Source: an uncultured Sediminibacterium sp. (GTDB lineage Bacteria > Bacteroidota > Bacteroidia > Chitinophagales > Chitinophagaceae). Taken from it: a stretch of DNA of 7,462 nt. Shown here piece after piece: positions 1 through 6,759 of the stretch; the first letter of the stretch is position 1, and each line of letters begins with the position of its first letter. The stretch covers positions 1-7,462 of the forward strand of contig CALEST010000006.1 of NCBI GenBank assembly GCA_937907555.1, given 5' to 3'. Below the pieces are notes generated by a model. It ran no database searches, had not been told where the DNA came from, and saw only the letters and a program-made list of their open reading frames with translations. The position numbers and the translations under genes are program-made.

Positions 1-101
1 GAGGGCTCGTTCACCACCACATCGTCGTTATGAATAATCAGGGTATTGGCAGTACCCAGATCCATGGCTATTTCCTGTGTAAAAAAATTAAATAATCCCA
101 T
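1..101 (-). CDS. mreB: Rod shape-determining protein MreB, N-terminal fragment (cut by window edge)
   Basis: MreB is a bacterial actin homologue that polymerises on the inner face of the cytoplasmic membrane and positions the elongasome that inserts lateral peptidoglycan. Only the first 33 codons lie in the window. The translation begins MGLFNFFTQEIAMDLG and continues through TANTLIIHNDDVVVNEP. The DLGTANT stretch (residues 14-20) is the phosphate-1 nucleotide-binding motif of the actin/MreB fold, and the short hydrophobic start GLFNFF fits a membrane-contacting N-terminus. The ATG at 101 is chosen because the actin motif begins about 13 residues in, as is usual for the family. No Shine-Dalgarno sequence precedes it. 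It lies 64 bp downstream of purD on the same strand, so the two may share a transcript. The other roughly 90% of the gene lies to the left of this window. The identification rests on a short but distinctive stretch. Confidence 0.9.
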   Translation of the reverse strand, partial: MGLFNFFTQEIAMDLGTANTLIIHNDDVVVNEP

Positions 102-118
102 TGTATGGTTCGGTTCTT

Positions 119-145
119 AAAAATTAGAATTGCAATGTGTACAAA
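119..145 (-). promoter_or_regulatory. Weak candidate Bacteroidota-type promoter ahead of mreB
   Basis: On the minus strand, a TTTG at 145-142 is followed after 15 bases by TAATTTTT at 126-119. The second box differs from the Bacteroidota -7 consensus TAnnTTTG only in its last base. The spacer is shorter than the roughly 17-23 bases usually described, and AT-rich DNA yields such matches by chance. If real, it would let mreB be expressed independently of purD. I give it little weight. Confidence 0.18.
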
Positions 146-165
146 GGTGCTTGAAAATAGTGGAA

Positions 166-1452
166 TTAACAAGGGAATTCAAAGCCAATATCATTTCTGT
201 AGTACATTCCCTCGAAACTGATTTTTTCAAGGGTCTGCTTAGATTTGGCAACGGCATCTCCGATATTTTCTCCATAGGCAGTAACAGCTAAAACCCTGCC
301 ACCATTTGTTAAAACCCGGTCTCCGCTGGAAATAGTTCCGGCATGAAAAACAAGGGTATCTTTCGGAACCTCAGCAGCAGCGGGCAGTTCAATGGTTTTT
401 CCCTTTGCATAATTACCCGGATAGCCCCCGCTAACGGCCATAATAGTGGCGGCACTGCGTGGATCAAAACTGATATTGGCATCTTCCAGGGTACCATTGT
501 CCATGGCCGCGAATAAAGCCACCAGGTCGGTTTGCAGTCTGGGCAATACCACTTCGGTTTCAGGATCGCCCAGGCGGCAATTGTACTCAATTACAAAGGG
601 CTCTCCGCCTACATTCATTAAGCCGAAGAAGATAAAGCCATGGTATTCCAGCCCTTCTTTGGCAAGACCTTCCACGGTAGGACGTATGATTCTGTCTTCG
701 GTTTTTTGCATGAAAGCCGCGTCCATAAAGGGAACCGGGCTAACACAGCCCATGCCACCTGTATTTAATCCGGTATCGCCTTCGCCAATGCGCTTATAAT
801 CTTTGGCATGTCCGATAATATGGTAAGCCGAGCCGTTGGTTAATACAAAAACACTTACTTCAATCCCTTTCAGGAAAGATTCAATCACTACTTTTTCGCT
901 GGCAGCCCCGAATTGTTTCTGCAAAATCATTTCGCTGAAACAGTCCAGTGCTTCCTGGGTAGAATTGGCAATTACCACCCCTTTTCCTGCAGCCAGTCCG
1001 TCTGCTTTTAATACCACGGGTAGGGAATGCTGTTGAATATAGGCTTTCCCTGCTTCAAAATTATCAGCCGTAAACTCCGCATAACTGGCAGTAGGGATGC
1101 CCTGTCTTTCCATGAATTTCTTACTGAAAGCCTTGCTGCCCTCTAATTGCGCAGCGGCTTTGGAAGGTCCAACTACAATGATATGTTGTAAGGCTGTATC
1201 GTTCTTGAAAAAGTCGTAAATCCCTTTTACCAGTGGTTCTTCAGGCCCAACCACCAGCATATGAATTTCTTTTTCTATGCAAGTTGCTTTGATGGCATCA
1301 AAATCGGTAACCGAAAGGTTGAGATTGGTGCCAAACCCCGCTGTACCTGCGTTTCCGGGTGCGATATACAATTGATCACAGTGATGACTCTGGGCCATTT
1401 TCCAGGCCAATGCATGTTCGCGTCCTCCGCTCCCTAATAAAAGAATATTCAT
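166..1452 (-). CDS. purD: Phosphoribosylamine--glycine ligase (GAR synthetase)
   Basis: This cytoplasmic enzyme catalyses the second step of de novo purine synthesis, the ATP-dependent joining of glycine to 5-phosphoribosylamine to give glycinamide ribonucleotide. The 428-residue product has the usual length of a monofunctional bacterial PurD. The N-domain opens with the GSGGREHAL loop (residues 7-15), and GPEEPLVKG follows at 69-77. The ATP-grasp domain carries the glycine-rich KADGLAAGKG (149-158), the GEGDTGLNTGGMG loop (223-235) and the signature RLGDPETE (293-300), which supplies metal/ATP ligands. The C-terminal domain contains SGGYPG (341-346). All expected motifs are present, so the gene looks intact. 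The ATG at 1452 places the first glycine loop at residue 7, as normal for the family, and no better upstream start exists. It is divergent from the peptide-transporter genes and co-directional with mreB, 64 bp downstream. No other pur gene is in the window. Confidence 0.97.
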   Translation of the reverse strand: MNILLLGSGGREHALAWKMAQSHHCDQLYIAPGNAGTAGFGTNLNLSVTDFDAIKATCIEKEIHMLVVGPEEPLVKGIYDFFKNDTALQHIIVVGPSKAAAQLEGSKAFSKKFMERQGIPTASYAEFTADNFEAGKAYIQQHSLPVVLKADGLAAGKGVVIANSTQEALDCFSEMILQKQFGAASEKVVIESFLKGIEVSVFVLTNGSAYHIIGHAKDYKRIGEGDTGLNTGGMGCVSPVPFMDAAFMQKTEDRIIRPTVEGLAKEGLEYHGFIFFGLMNVGGEPFVIEYNCRLGDPETEVVLPRLQTDLVALFAAMDNGTLEDANISFDPRSAATIMAVSGGYPGNYAKGKTIELPAAAEVPKDTLVFHAGTISSGDRVLTNGGRVLAVTAYGENIGDAVAKSKQTLEKISFEGMYYRNDIGFEFPC

Positions 1453-1531
1453 GTAGACTAAATTGGTTGCGAAAATAACCTATCCCTTTCATTTTTATTA
1501 CTATTTTGAGCCAATAACGAAAATGTTTGCT
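1453..1531. promoter_or_regulatory. Divergent intergenic region between purD and the POT transporter
   Basis: This AT-rich gap separates two divergently read genes, so promoters for both the leftward purD-mreB unit and the rightward transporter unit should lie in or next to it. That is inference from gene orientation. I looked for TAnnTTTG-like boxes on both strands. The nearest are TATTTTG at 1502-1508 on the plus strand, one base short, and TATTTTCG at 1477-1470 on the minus strand, one mismatch. Neither has a TTG-type upstream box at a suitable distance. No clear operator palindrome or riboswitch-like structure is visible, and the gap is too short for a purine riboswitch plus a promoter. 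Confidence 0.4.
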
Positions 1532-3031
1532 ATGACTGAGAAGACCAAATCCATTGGCCATCCGAAAGGACTCTATGTTTTGTTCGCTACTGAAATGTGG
1601 GAACGTTTTAACTACTATGGCATGCGCGCCATCCTGGTATTGTTCATGACCAAGGCGCTGATGTTCGATAAAGTATTTGCCTCTAATTTATATGGCAGTT
1701 ATACCGGACTGATTTACCTGACACCTTTGGTGGGAGGTTATGTGGCCGATCGTTACTGGGGCAATAAGCGCTCCATTTTAATGGGGGGTATTTTAATGGC
1801 GATTGGAGAATTCATCTTGTTTTTTTGTGGTGCTTTATACGATTCCAATCCGGATGCATCTGCCTGGCTTTTCTTTTCTGGCCTGGGTTTCATGATTGCA
1901 GGAAATGGATTTTTTAAACCCAATATTTCTTCCCTGGTAGGTCAACTGTATGCAAAAGGAGATAGCAGAACCGATTCAGCCTATACCATATTCTACATGG
2001 GAATCAATGTGGGCGGGGCATTGGGGCCTTTTGTCTGCGGACTGGTAGGCGATACGGGCAATCCCGCCGATTTTAAATGGGCATTTTTAGCCGGGGGGAT
2101 TGGAATGCTCTTAGGAGTAGCCACCTTGCAGTTTTTGCACAATAAATACGTATTGGATCCGAACGGAAAAATTTTGGGATTAACGCCTGAAAATGCCCCT
2201 GCGAAGTTTTTGAAACCCGCATTTATTGTGGGTTCCCTGCTGGTGTTTTCATTGGTTTGCATTGGCCTGATATATGCCGACGTAAAAATATTCAGTTACT
2301 TATTCTATCTGTTAATAGCCAGTATTCTGCTGATTGCTTTTATTGTATTCTCCGATAAAACCCTGTCGGCATTGGAAAAGAAAAAAGTAGCGGTAATTTT
2401 TACCGTTTCCTTCTTTGTCATTTTCTTCTGGAGTGCTTTTGAGCAGGCAGGTGCATCCCTTACTTTTTTTGCTTCAGAGCAAACCAACCGGGATCTGGGT
2501 TTCTTTGTAGTACCCGCCAGTTTTTTTCAATCTCTGAACTCTACATTTGTGGTAATATTGGCGCCGGTCTTTGCCTTCCTGTGGTTGAAAATGGGTAAGC
2601 GCGAGCCATCTTCTCCCATGAAAATGGCCATGGGTTTGTTTTTGCTGGCATTGGGTTATTTGTGGATTGCTTTTGGCGTGAAAGATGTACAGCCCGGAGT
2701 GAAAGTTAGCATGATGTGGCTAACAGGAATGTACTTTATGCATACCAGCGGTGAACTTTGTTTGTCGCCCATTGGATTATCGCTGGTGAATAAGCTGGCT
2801 CCACTAAAATTTGCTTCTTTGTTAATGGCAGTATGGTTTACCGCGAATGCGTTTGCGAATAAACTAGCAGGTGTATTGAGTGCATTGTATCCCGATGGAA
2901 AAACCACGTATGTACTGGGCTATGCCATTACCAATTTATATGACTACTTCATGATGTTTGTAGTAATGGCAGGAACGGCTTCAGTCATCCTGTTTATCAT
3001 TGCCAGCAAGTTGAAAAAAATGATGGATTAA
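1532..3031 (+). CDS. POT/PTR2-family proton-dependent di-/tripeptide symporter (MFS)
   Basis: This is a cytoplasmic-membrane proton symporter that imports di- and tripeptides, of the POT (proton-dependent oligopeptide transporter) branch of the major facilitator superfamily. The product is 499 residues and very hydrophobic, with the many membrane segments expected of a family with 12-14 helices. Helix 1 carries the proton-coupling motif ExxERFxYYG as EMWERFNYYG (residues 21-30). The PTR2 signature appears as FYMGINVGG starting at residue 154, and the C-terminal half has GELCLSPIGLS (407-417), containing the conserved glutamate of that helix. Start choice: the frame is open upstream to a TTG at 1463, but that would add a tail unlike the family. 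ATG 1532 gives MTEKTKS just before the conserved HPKG; ATG 1523 (three residues longer) is the alternative. Neither has a clear Shine-Dalgarno sequence. The OPT transporter gene starts 18 bp after the stop. The family is certain; substrate range (dtpT-like) is inferred. Confidence 0.95.
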   Translation: MTEKTKSIGHPKGLYVLFATEMWERFNYYGMRAILVLFMTKALMFDKVFASNLYGSYTGLIYLTPLVGGYVADRYWGNKRSILMGGILMAIGEFILFFCGALYDSNPDASAWLFFSGLGFMIAGNGFFKPNISSLVGQLYAKGDSRTDSAYTIFYMGINVGGALGPFVCGLVGDTGNPADFKWAFLAGGIGMLLGVATLQFLHNKYVLDPNGKILGLTPENAPAKFLKPAFIVGSLLVFSLVCIGLIYADVKIFSYLFYLLIASILLIAFIVFSDKTLSALEKKKVAVIFTVSFFVIFFWSAFEQAGASLTFFASEQTNRDLGFFVVPASFFQSLNSTFVVILAPVFAFLWLKMGKREPSSPMKMAMGLFLLALGYLWIAFGVKDVQPGVKVSMMWLTGMYFMHTSGELCLSPIGLSLVNKLAPLKFASLLMAVWFTANAFANKLAGVLSALYPDGKTTYVLGYAITNLYDYFMMFVVMAGTASVILFIIASKLKKMMD

Positions 3032-3049
3032 TTTTTAATACCCCCAATT

Positions 3050-5095
3050 ATGTCGCAACCAACCAAGCAATTCAAACCCTTTGTGGCTCCAGAGTCGAAC
3101 ATGCCGGAACTAACGGTTAAGTCTATTCTGGTCGGCAGTTTATTCGGTGTTATTTTTGGTGCAGCCACGGTGTACCTGGCTTTGAAAGCGGGCTTAACCG
3201 TATCGGCTTCTATTCCTATTGCGGTGATTGCAATCACCCTGGGAAGAAAGTTCTTAAAGACCACCATTTTAGAAAATAATATCATTCAGACAACGGGCTC
3301 CGCAGGGGAAAGCATTGCAGCGGGTGTGGCATTTACGCTACCTGGATTCTTATTCTTATCTGCGCCGGATAGTGCAGCATATTTTAATTATCTCACCATT
3401 CTGATCCTTTCAATTGTGGGTGGATTGTTGGGTACTTTGTTGATGGTGCCATTACGCAAAGCCTTAATTGTAAACGAACACGATAACCTGCCTTACCCTG
3501 AAGGAACGGCTTGCGGTGATGTATTGAAAGCCGGTGAGAAGGGAGGCGATTTTGCCAAGACGGCTTTCTGGGGACTTGGAGTTGCATTTGTATATGCGCT
3601 TTTGCAAAAAGTATTGCATGTAATTGCAGAGACCCCTTATTATGCTACGCAGCAGATCAATAAATTTTTTCCTTCTGCTAAAGTGAGCGGAGAAATTACA
3701 CCGGAATACTTAGGTGTGGGTTATATTATTGGTCCAAAAATTGGGGGCGTATTGGTAGCAGGCGGGGTGTTGAGCTGGCTGGTATTTATTCCTTTGTTTT
3801 CTACCCTGGTGCCACCGGATGTAATTGCCGCGCAGTTGGTAAAACTGGGCTATCTGGCCGATGTGGCAGTAGCAGGAGGTAAGGGTGGATGGGATCCGGT
3901 AGCGCATACATTTGCCGATTATTCTTCTGCCATTTATTATGCTTATATCAGACAGATTGGAGCGGGTACGGTAGCCGCGGGTGGTATCATCACCTTAATT
4001 AAAACCATTCCTACGATTGTAAAATCGGTAAAGGGTTCGGTAGCCTCTTTAAAAGCAGAAAGTGGTGGCAACGCTGGTGCGATTGCAAGAACCGAAAGGG
4101 ATTTAAGTTTAAAAGTAGTAGGACTTGGAGCCGTGGGATTGATTTTATTGATTACTGTTTTACCACAAGTTCCCGGCGATAGCATTTTACAGAAATTATT
4201 GATTGGCGTATTGGTGATTTTATTCGGTGCGCTTTTCGTAACCGTTTCTTCCAGAATTGTAGGATTGATTGGATCTTCCAATAACCCCATCAGTGGTATG
4301 ACCATTGCCACCGTAATGGGAACCAGTTTAATTTTCTTAAGTGTGGGCTGGACAGGTCAGAGTTTTGAACCCCTGGTATTGGTAGTGGGCGGTATGATCT
4401 GTATTGCGGCAGCCAATGCCGGCGCTACTTCACAGGATTTAAAAAGCGGATACATTGTGGGTGCTACTCCACGCAATCAACAGATTGCTTTGTTTGTGGG
4501 AGCCATTGTATCTTCTATTGTTATAGGATTAACCGTTAAGTTTTTAGATAAGCCCAGCACCGAAATGCTGAGCCAGGGCATTAACCATGCCATTGGAACA
4601 GAAAAATATCCTGCGCCACAAGCCACGCTGATGGCTACTTTAATTAAAGGGATTCTTTCGCAGAACCTCGATTGGCAATATGTATTTGCAGGGGTATTCC
4701 TGGCGGTAACCATGGAACTCTGTGGTATCAAGTCTTTGAGTTTTGCAGTGGGAGCATATCTGCCGCTGGCCACTACTTTACCTATCTTTTTAGGAGGTGC
4801 TATCAGAGGCATTGTAGAAATGAAACAGAAGAAGGAAAATGTTCAGGTGAGTGCAGAAGAAGAGGAACTGGGCAAGGGCAATTTATTTGCTACAGGATTA
4901 GTAGCAGGTGGTGCCGTAGCTGGTGTGGTGATTGCCTTTATTGCGGGTTCGTCCGGAGGCGAAAAATTCCTTGCAGCAGTAAGTCAGGAACACAATCTGG
5001 TGCAGCTGCTTTCAGAGAATGGCTATTTTGTTTTAGGAACTTTGTTCTTTACGGCAATGGCAGGTATTCTTTATAAAGTAGCTACCAAAAAATAA
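3050..5095 (+). CDS. OPT-family oligopeptide transporter
   Basis: This large polytopic membrane protein belongs to the OPT superfamily, whose characterised members import oligopeptides or metal-chelate compounds, usually proton-coupled. At 681 residues it has the length of bacterial OPT proteins. After a soluble tail of about 22 residues comes a first hydrophobic segment leading into ALKAGLTVSASIP (44-56). Family hallmarks follow: NLPYPEGTAC (146-155), NPISGMT (412-418) and a conserved loop with TSQDLKSG and GATPRNQQ (460-478). A charged, probably cytoplasmic loop rich in Lys and Glu lies around 591-613, before the last hydrophobic segments. The ATG at 3050 puts the conserved helix near residue 25. 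The gene lies 18 bp after the POT gene, so co-transcription is very likely. This supports peptide import, but a metal-chelate substrate cannot be excluded. No truncation or frameshift is seen. Confidence 0.95.
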   Translation: MSQPTKQFKPFVAPESNMPELTVKSILVGSLFGVIFGAATVYLALKAGLTVSASIPIAVIAITLGRKFLKTTILENNIIQTTGSAGESIAAGVAFTLPGFLFLSAPDSAAYFNYLTILILSIVGGLLGTLLMVPLRKALIVNEHDNLPYPEGTACGDVLKAGEKGGDFAKTAFWGLGVAFVYALLQKVLHVIAETPYYATQQINKFFPSAKVSGEITPEYLGVGYIIGPKIGGVLVAGGVLSWLVFIPLFSTLVPPDVIAAQLVKLGYLADVAVAGGKGGWDPVAHTFADYSSAIYYAYIRQIGAGTVAAGGIITLIKTIPTIVKSVKGSVASLKAESGGNAGAIARTERDLSLKVVGLGAVGLILLITVLPQVPGDSILQKLLIGVLVILFGALFVTVSSRIVGLIGSSNNPISGMTIATVMGTSLIFLSVGWTGQSFEPLVLVVGGMICIAAANAGATSQDLKSGYIVGATPRNQQIALFVGAIVSSIVIGLTVKFLDKPSTEMLSQGINHAIGTEKYPAPQATLMATLIKGILSQNLDWQYVFAGVFLAVTMELCGIKSLSFAVGAYLPLATTLPIFLGGAIRGIVEMKQKKENVQVSAEEEELGKGNLFATGLVAGGAVAGVVIAFIAGSSGGEKFLAAVSQEHNLVQLLSENGYFVLGTLFFTAMAGILYKVATKK

Positions 5096-5105
5096 CAGAA
5101 CCGGC

Positions 5106-5127
5106 ATTAAACCTTTGGTTTGATTTT
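5106..5127 (+). terminator. Weak hairpin with short T-run after the OPT gene
   Basis: Bases 5106-5113 can pair with 5117-5124 (ATTAAACC with GGTTTGAT, including one U-G pair) around a three-base TTT loop. The stem runs into a short T-rich tail at 5124-5127. Only two of the eight pairs are G-C, so this would be a weak intrinsic terminator or attenuator. It sits 10 bases after the OPT stop codon and could partly separate the transporter genes from the DUF1800/DUF1501 pair. Confidence 0.3.
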
Positions 5128-5136
5128 CTATCTTAC

Positions 5137-5162
5137 TGCAAATTCAGGCTATGAAATTTGCA
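5137..5162 (+). promoter_or_regulatory. Inverted repeat placing the DUF1800 start codon in a hairpin loop
   Basis: TGCAAATT at 5137-5144 is perfectly complementary to AATTTGCA at 5155-5162. The ten-base loop between them (5145-5154) contains AGG and the ATG start codon at 5151-5153. In the mRNA this would be an eight-pair stem presenting the start codon in its loop. The pairing is seen directly. A role in translation control, or as a protein-binding site, is only a possibility, and a chance match in AT-rich DNA is quite possible. Confidence 0.25.
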
Positions 5163-6758
5163 AGGCCGTTCTGTGGTTGGTTGGGTTTGTTTTTTCTGTT
5201 GGTGTTCTCTGCAAAAGCGGCGGATGAAATCCCCTATAAAAAATATGGCTATACCCCTGCGCAGGCAGCAGCCCGACTTCTAGATAGATTTAGTTTTGGC
5301 GCCAAACCTGGTCAGGTAGATGCGGTAGTAGCAATGGGCATTGACAACTGGTTTGAACAGCAACTGGGAGGCAATGAGCCCAACGCTGCATTGGATAAGC
5401 GATTGGCGAATTTCAAATCCCTGCAATTGAGTAATGATTCTATTGTTAATCGTTATTTAAATGCAGGACAAGTAATACGACTCGCTACGCGAAACGGATT
5501 GCTCAACAGAGATTCAATTCAGGCCAATCAGGCCGCTTACCGTGCACAGGTAAAACAGTTGATGGAACAACAAGGCTATTTGCCCATTCAGGAATTGCAT
5601 CGCGAACTAGTGGTACAAAAAGTTTTGAGAGCGGCATACAGTAACAATCAATTACAGGAAGTATTAACCGATTTCTGGTTCAATCACTTTAATGTATCTG
5701 CCACCAAGAACCAATGTCAGCAATTTATTTATACCTACGAAAGAGATGCCATCAGACCCAATGTGCTGGGCAGTTTCAAAGACTTGTTATTGGCAACTGC
5801 AAAGCATCCGGCCATGCTGGAATATTTAGACAATGCTAGCAGTGTAAGTGTGCGCAATGCGCCAAGGATGAATAACAATGCTCAGCGAAATGCAAGGGGG
5901 CTAAATGAAAACTATGCCCGTGAAGTAATGGAATTGCATACCCTTGGGGTGGATGGAGGATATACACAGACAGATGTAACAGCAGTAGCAAGGGCATTGA
6001 CGGGATGGAGTGTAATGCAGGGGAATTTTATTTTCAGGCCACGCATGCACGACAATGAAGCCAAGACTATTTTAAATAAAAACTTCCCAGCCAATGGAGG
6101 ATACCAGGAAGGGATTGATGTGTTAACGATGCTGGCAGAACATCCATCCACCGCAAAGTTTATTTGTACCAAATTGGCCACCCGATTTGTGAGCGATACG
6201 CCTTCTGCTTCTTTGATTAAAAATATGGTGAAGACTTTTCAGTCTACTGGCGGAAATATAAAAGCCGTTTTACGTACCATGGTGCATGATCCCTCTTTCT
6301 GGAAAAAATCGGCACCGCATGAAAAAGTGAAATCGCCTTTTGAGTTGGTGATTAGTGCAGTTAGAGCCACCAATGCACAGATTGTTCAGCCTTTTCAATT
6401 GTTTACCTGGTGTACTAAAATGGGACAACGTTTTTATTATTACCAAGCACCCACCGGATTTCCAGACAGGGCTTCTTATTGGATTAATACAGGTTCGTTG
6501 TTGAACCGGATGAATTTTGGATTGGCTTTTGCCGCACAGAAAATTCCGGGAGTACGCATGGATTTGGCAGCCCTAAATAATTATCATGAACCGGAGAGTG
6601 CTATGGATGCATTAACGGTGTACAGCAATCTATTGTTGCCGCAACGGGATCATAGTGCGAATATTAAAAGAATTACGCCCTCCATTCAGGGTTCGCAAAA
6701 TTCATTGTCGCAAGTAGTAGGAATTATTATTGGTTCACCTGAATTTCAAAGAAAATAA
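5151..6758 (+). CDS. DUF1800 domain-containing exported protein
   Basis: This is a full-length DUF1800 (PF08811) protein of 535 residues. Its biochemical function is not established. The N-terminus has a Sec-type signal peptide: basic residues at K2 and R5, a hydrophobic core at about 9-20, and a likely cleavage site AKA|AD after residue 23. There is no lipobox cysteine, so the product should be periplasmic or outside the cell. Family landmarks run the whole length: an early AARLLDRFSFG block (35-45), FWFNHFNV (175-182), YAREVMELHTLG (255-266) followed by ARALTGW (280-286), PTGFPDRASYW (434-444), and the terminal SPEFQRK. The ATG at 5151 directly precedes the signal peptide. It follows the OPT gene by 55 bp, with a weak hairpin between, and its stop is one base from the start of the DUF1501 gene. 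That arrangement, common for these two families, implies joint expression and probably joint function. Confidence 0.93.
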   Translation: MKFARPFCGWLGLFFLLVFSAKAADEIPYKKYGYTPAQAAARLLDRFSFGAKPGQVDAVVAMGIDNWFEQQLGGNEPNAALDKRLANFKSLQLSNDSIVNRYLNAGQVIRLATRNGLLNRDSIQANQAAYRAQVKQLMEQQGYLPIQELHRELVVQKVLRAAYSNNQLQEVLTDFWFNHFNVSATKNQCQQFIYTYERDAIRPNVLGSFKDLLLATAKHPAMLEYLDNASSVSVRNAPRMNNNAQRNARGLNENYAREVMELHTLGVDGGYTQTDVTAVARALTGWSVMQGNFIFRPRMHDNEAKTILNKNFPANGGYQEGIDVLTMLAEHPSTAKFICTKLATRFVSDTPSASLIKNMVKTFQSTGGNIKAVLRTMVHDPSFWKKSAPHEKVKSPFELVISAVRATNAQIVQPFQLFTWCTKMGQRFYYYQAPTGFPDRASYWINTGSLLNRMNFGLAFAAQKIPGVRMDLAALNNYHEPESAMDALTVYSNLLLPQRDHSANIKRITPSIQGSQNSLSQVVGIIIGSPEFQRK

Positions 6759-6759
6759 T

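Noticed and set aside
446..799. Open frame of 117 codons on the plus strand inside purD
   Set aside because: It lies antisense to the intact, highly conserved purD and its translation resembles no family I recognise; it is a shadow of the real gene.
1470..1508. TAnnTTTG-like boxes in the purD/POT intergenic region
   Set aside because: TATTTTG (plus) and TATTTTCG (minus) each depart from the consensus and neither has a TTG-type upstream element at a suitable distance, so no specific promoter is called.
1463..1531. N-terminal extension of the POT transporter from a TTG codon
   Set aside because: The added tail precedes the conserved start of the family, uses a rare start codon without a ribosome-binding site, and would consume almost the whole divergent promoter region.
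3943..4311. Minus-strand open frame of 122 codons within the OPT gene
   Set aside because: It is antisense to conserved OPT sequence including the NPISGMT motif, and it has no independent signs of being a gene.
4412..4490. Possible unusual residue (Ala459) in the AGATSQDLKSG loop of the OPT transporter
   Set aside because: I recall acidic or other residues at this place in some bacterial OPT proteins, but I cannot verify family variation from the sequence alone, so it is not claimed as a substitution of note.
4672..5076. Open frame of 134 codons overlapping the OPT gene in another plus-strand frame
   Set aside because: Its translation is a Cys- and Arg-rich mixture typical of an out-of-frame read through hydrophobic membrane-protein code, and the OPT reading frame is well supported throughout.
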